A stretch of 64,000 nt of DNA from Deltaproteobacteria bacterium (GTDB lineage: Bacteria; Desulfobacterota_B; Binatia; UBA9968): NCBI GenBank assembly GCA_005879255.1, contig VBKY01000140.1, positions 7,660-71,659 on the forward strand, given 5' to 3'. Position numbers and translations under genes: made by a program. The notes beneath the pieces were generated by a model. The model saw only the letters and a program-made list of their open reading frames with translations, was not told the DNA's origin and ran no database searches. Position 1 is the first letter of the stretch, and each line of letters begins with the position of its first letter. Shown here one piece after another: positions 63,815-64,000 of this stretch.

Positions 63815-63903
63815 TTGCGTGTAAATGAAGAAGCGGAAGAACCACACACATCGCCTGCTTTTGACCTGTTTTTTTACTAATGAGACAGAAACGGGGTAAG
63901 AAA
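63815..63903. other. Start of a fourth cassette cut by a transposable element
   Basis: After the attC core, a frame from ATG at 63824 reads MKKRKNHTHRLLLTCFFTNE and stops. ACTAATGAGACAGAAACGGG near 63877 probably belongs to the left end of the following IS element. The boundary is not certain. Confidence 0.4.
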
Positions 63904-63933
63904 GTGAGTCGTTCCAAGGAGGCAAGGAACGAC

Positions 63934-64000
63934 ATGGAAGAGAAGCAGGAGGTAAGGAAGGTGCGGCGGATTTTCACCCCGGAGCAAAAGTTTGAGATTT
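63934..64000 (+). CDS. IS3-family transposase OrfA, N-terminal part, cut by window edge
   Basis: It begins MEEKQEVRKVRRIFTPEQKF, a usual start for IS3-family OrfA (helix-turn-helix domain). A GTG at 63904, with codons SRSKEARND, is an alternative in-frame start. The frame is open to the window edge. It lies directly after the cassette array and breaks cassette 4. Confidence 0.7.
   Translation, partial: MEEKQEVRKVRRIFTPEQKFEI

Overview
The window looks like chromosomal DNA of an uncultivated, free-living Gram-negative bacterium. Lipobox lipoproteins, glycine-zipper envelope proteins, an MlaC-type phospholipid carrier, OtsA-OtsB trehalose synthesis, and several substrate-binding proteins of the NMT1 and Bug/TctC types without partner permeases would fit a soil or groundwater lineage of the Deltaproteobacteria sensu lato / Binatota kind. 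That placement is an inference from gene content, not from a phylogenetic marker.

Region 1 (1-14.35 kb) is accessory DNA ending at the tmRNA gene. From the left come a leftward module of small unknown genes with overlapping starts and stops, then an AlpA-type regulator, an HTH/zinc-ribbon protein and a tyrosine recombinase cut by the window edge. Next is a rightward type I-E CRISPR-Cas locus (cas3-cas8e-cse2-cas7e-cas5e-cas6e-cas1-cas2) with a leader and a three-repeat array. cas7e carries two lesions, and the third repeat runs straight into a truncated YgjP-like metallopeptidase gene. A broken P4-type integrase lies against the 3' end of ssrA (tmRNA), so this block resembles a decaying island integrated at ssrA. 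A fragment of an IS3 transposase lies on the other side of ssrA.

Region 2 (14.36-60.6 kb) is ordinary chromosome. It holds small catabolic or uptake clusters (SDR, haem-oxygenase-like enzyme, Bug and NMT1 proteins, CocE hydrolase, amidohydrolase, MFS), a leftward DNA-repair group (LigD-type phosphoesterase, ExoIII, Pol IV) with a separate MutM, a helicase/spermidine-synthase-like/metzincin operon, an envelope-stress-like run of small exported proteins (MlaC, DUF4168, glycine zipper, lipoproteins), OtsAB, and further exported proteins including a cysteine-repeat protein. One IS4-family element (1325 bp, 9-bp target duplication) with a nonsense-mutated transposase sits inside the relic of a DUF72 gene. 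Intergenic DNA is full of dispersed repeat families (GTTCAA/GTTCCA-rich blocks, CGCAAAG blocks, other short stem-loops) and two related GAATTC-centred palindromes.

Region 3 (60.8-63.8 kb) is the most notable part: a short integron gene-cassette array with no integrase in view. Three attC-like sites separate rightward cassettes. In each cassette the left-hand site complements the first bases of that same cassette, as integron recombination predicts. The cargo is an exported small protein with a frameshift, a 399-residue unknown protein with a possible nuclease-like patch, a two-helix membrane peptide and a DUF6714-like protein. A transposase gene of IS3 type begins at the right edge.

Several genes (cas7e, the ssrA integrase, trmJ, the first cassette gene, a small gene at 2.8 kb) carry frameshifts. 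Some may be real decay of mobile DNA, but trmJ is a housekeeping-type gene, so sequence error is a live alternative for single-base cases.
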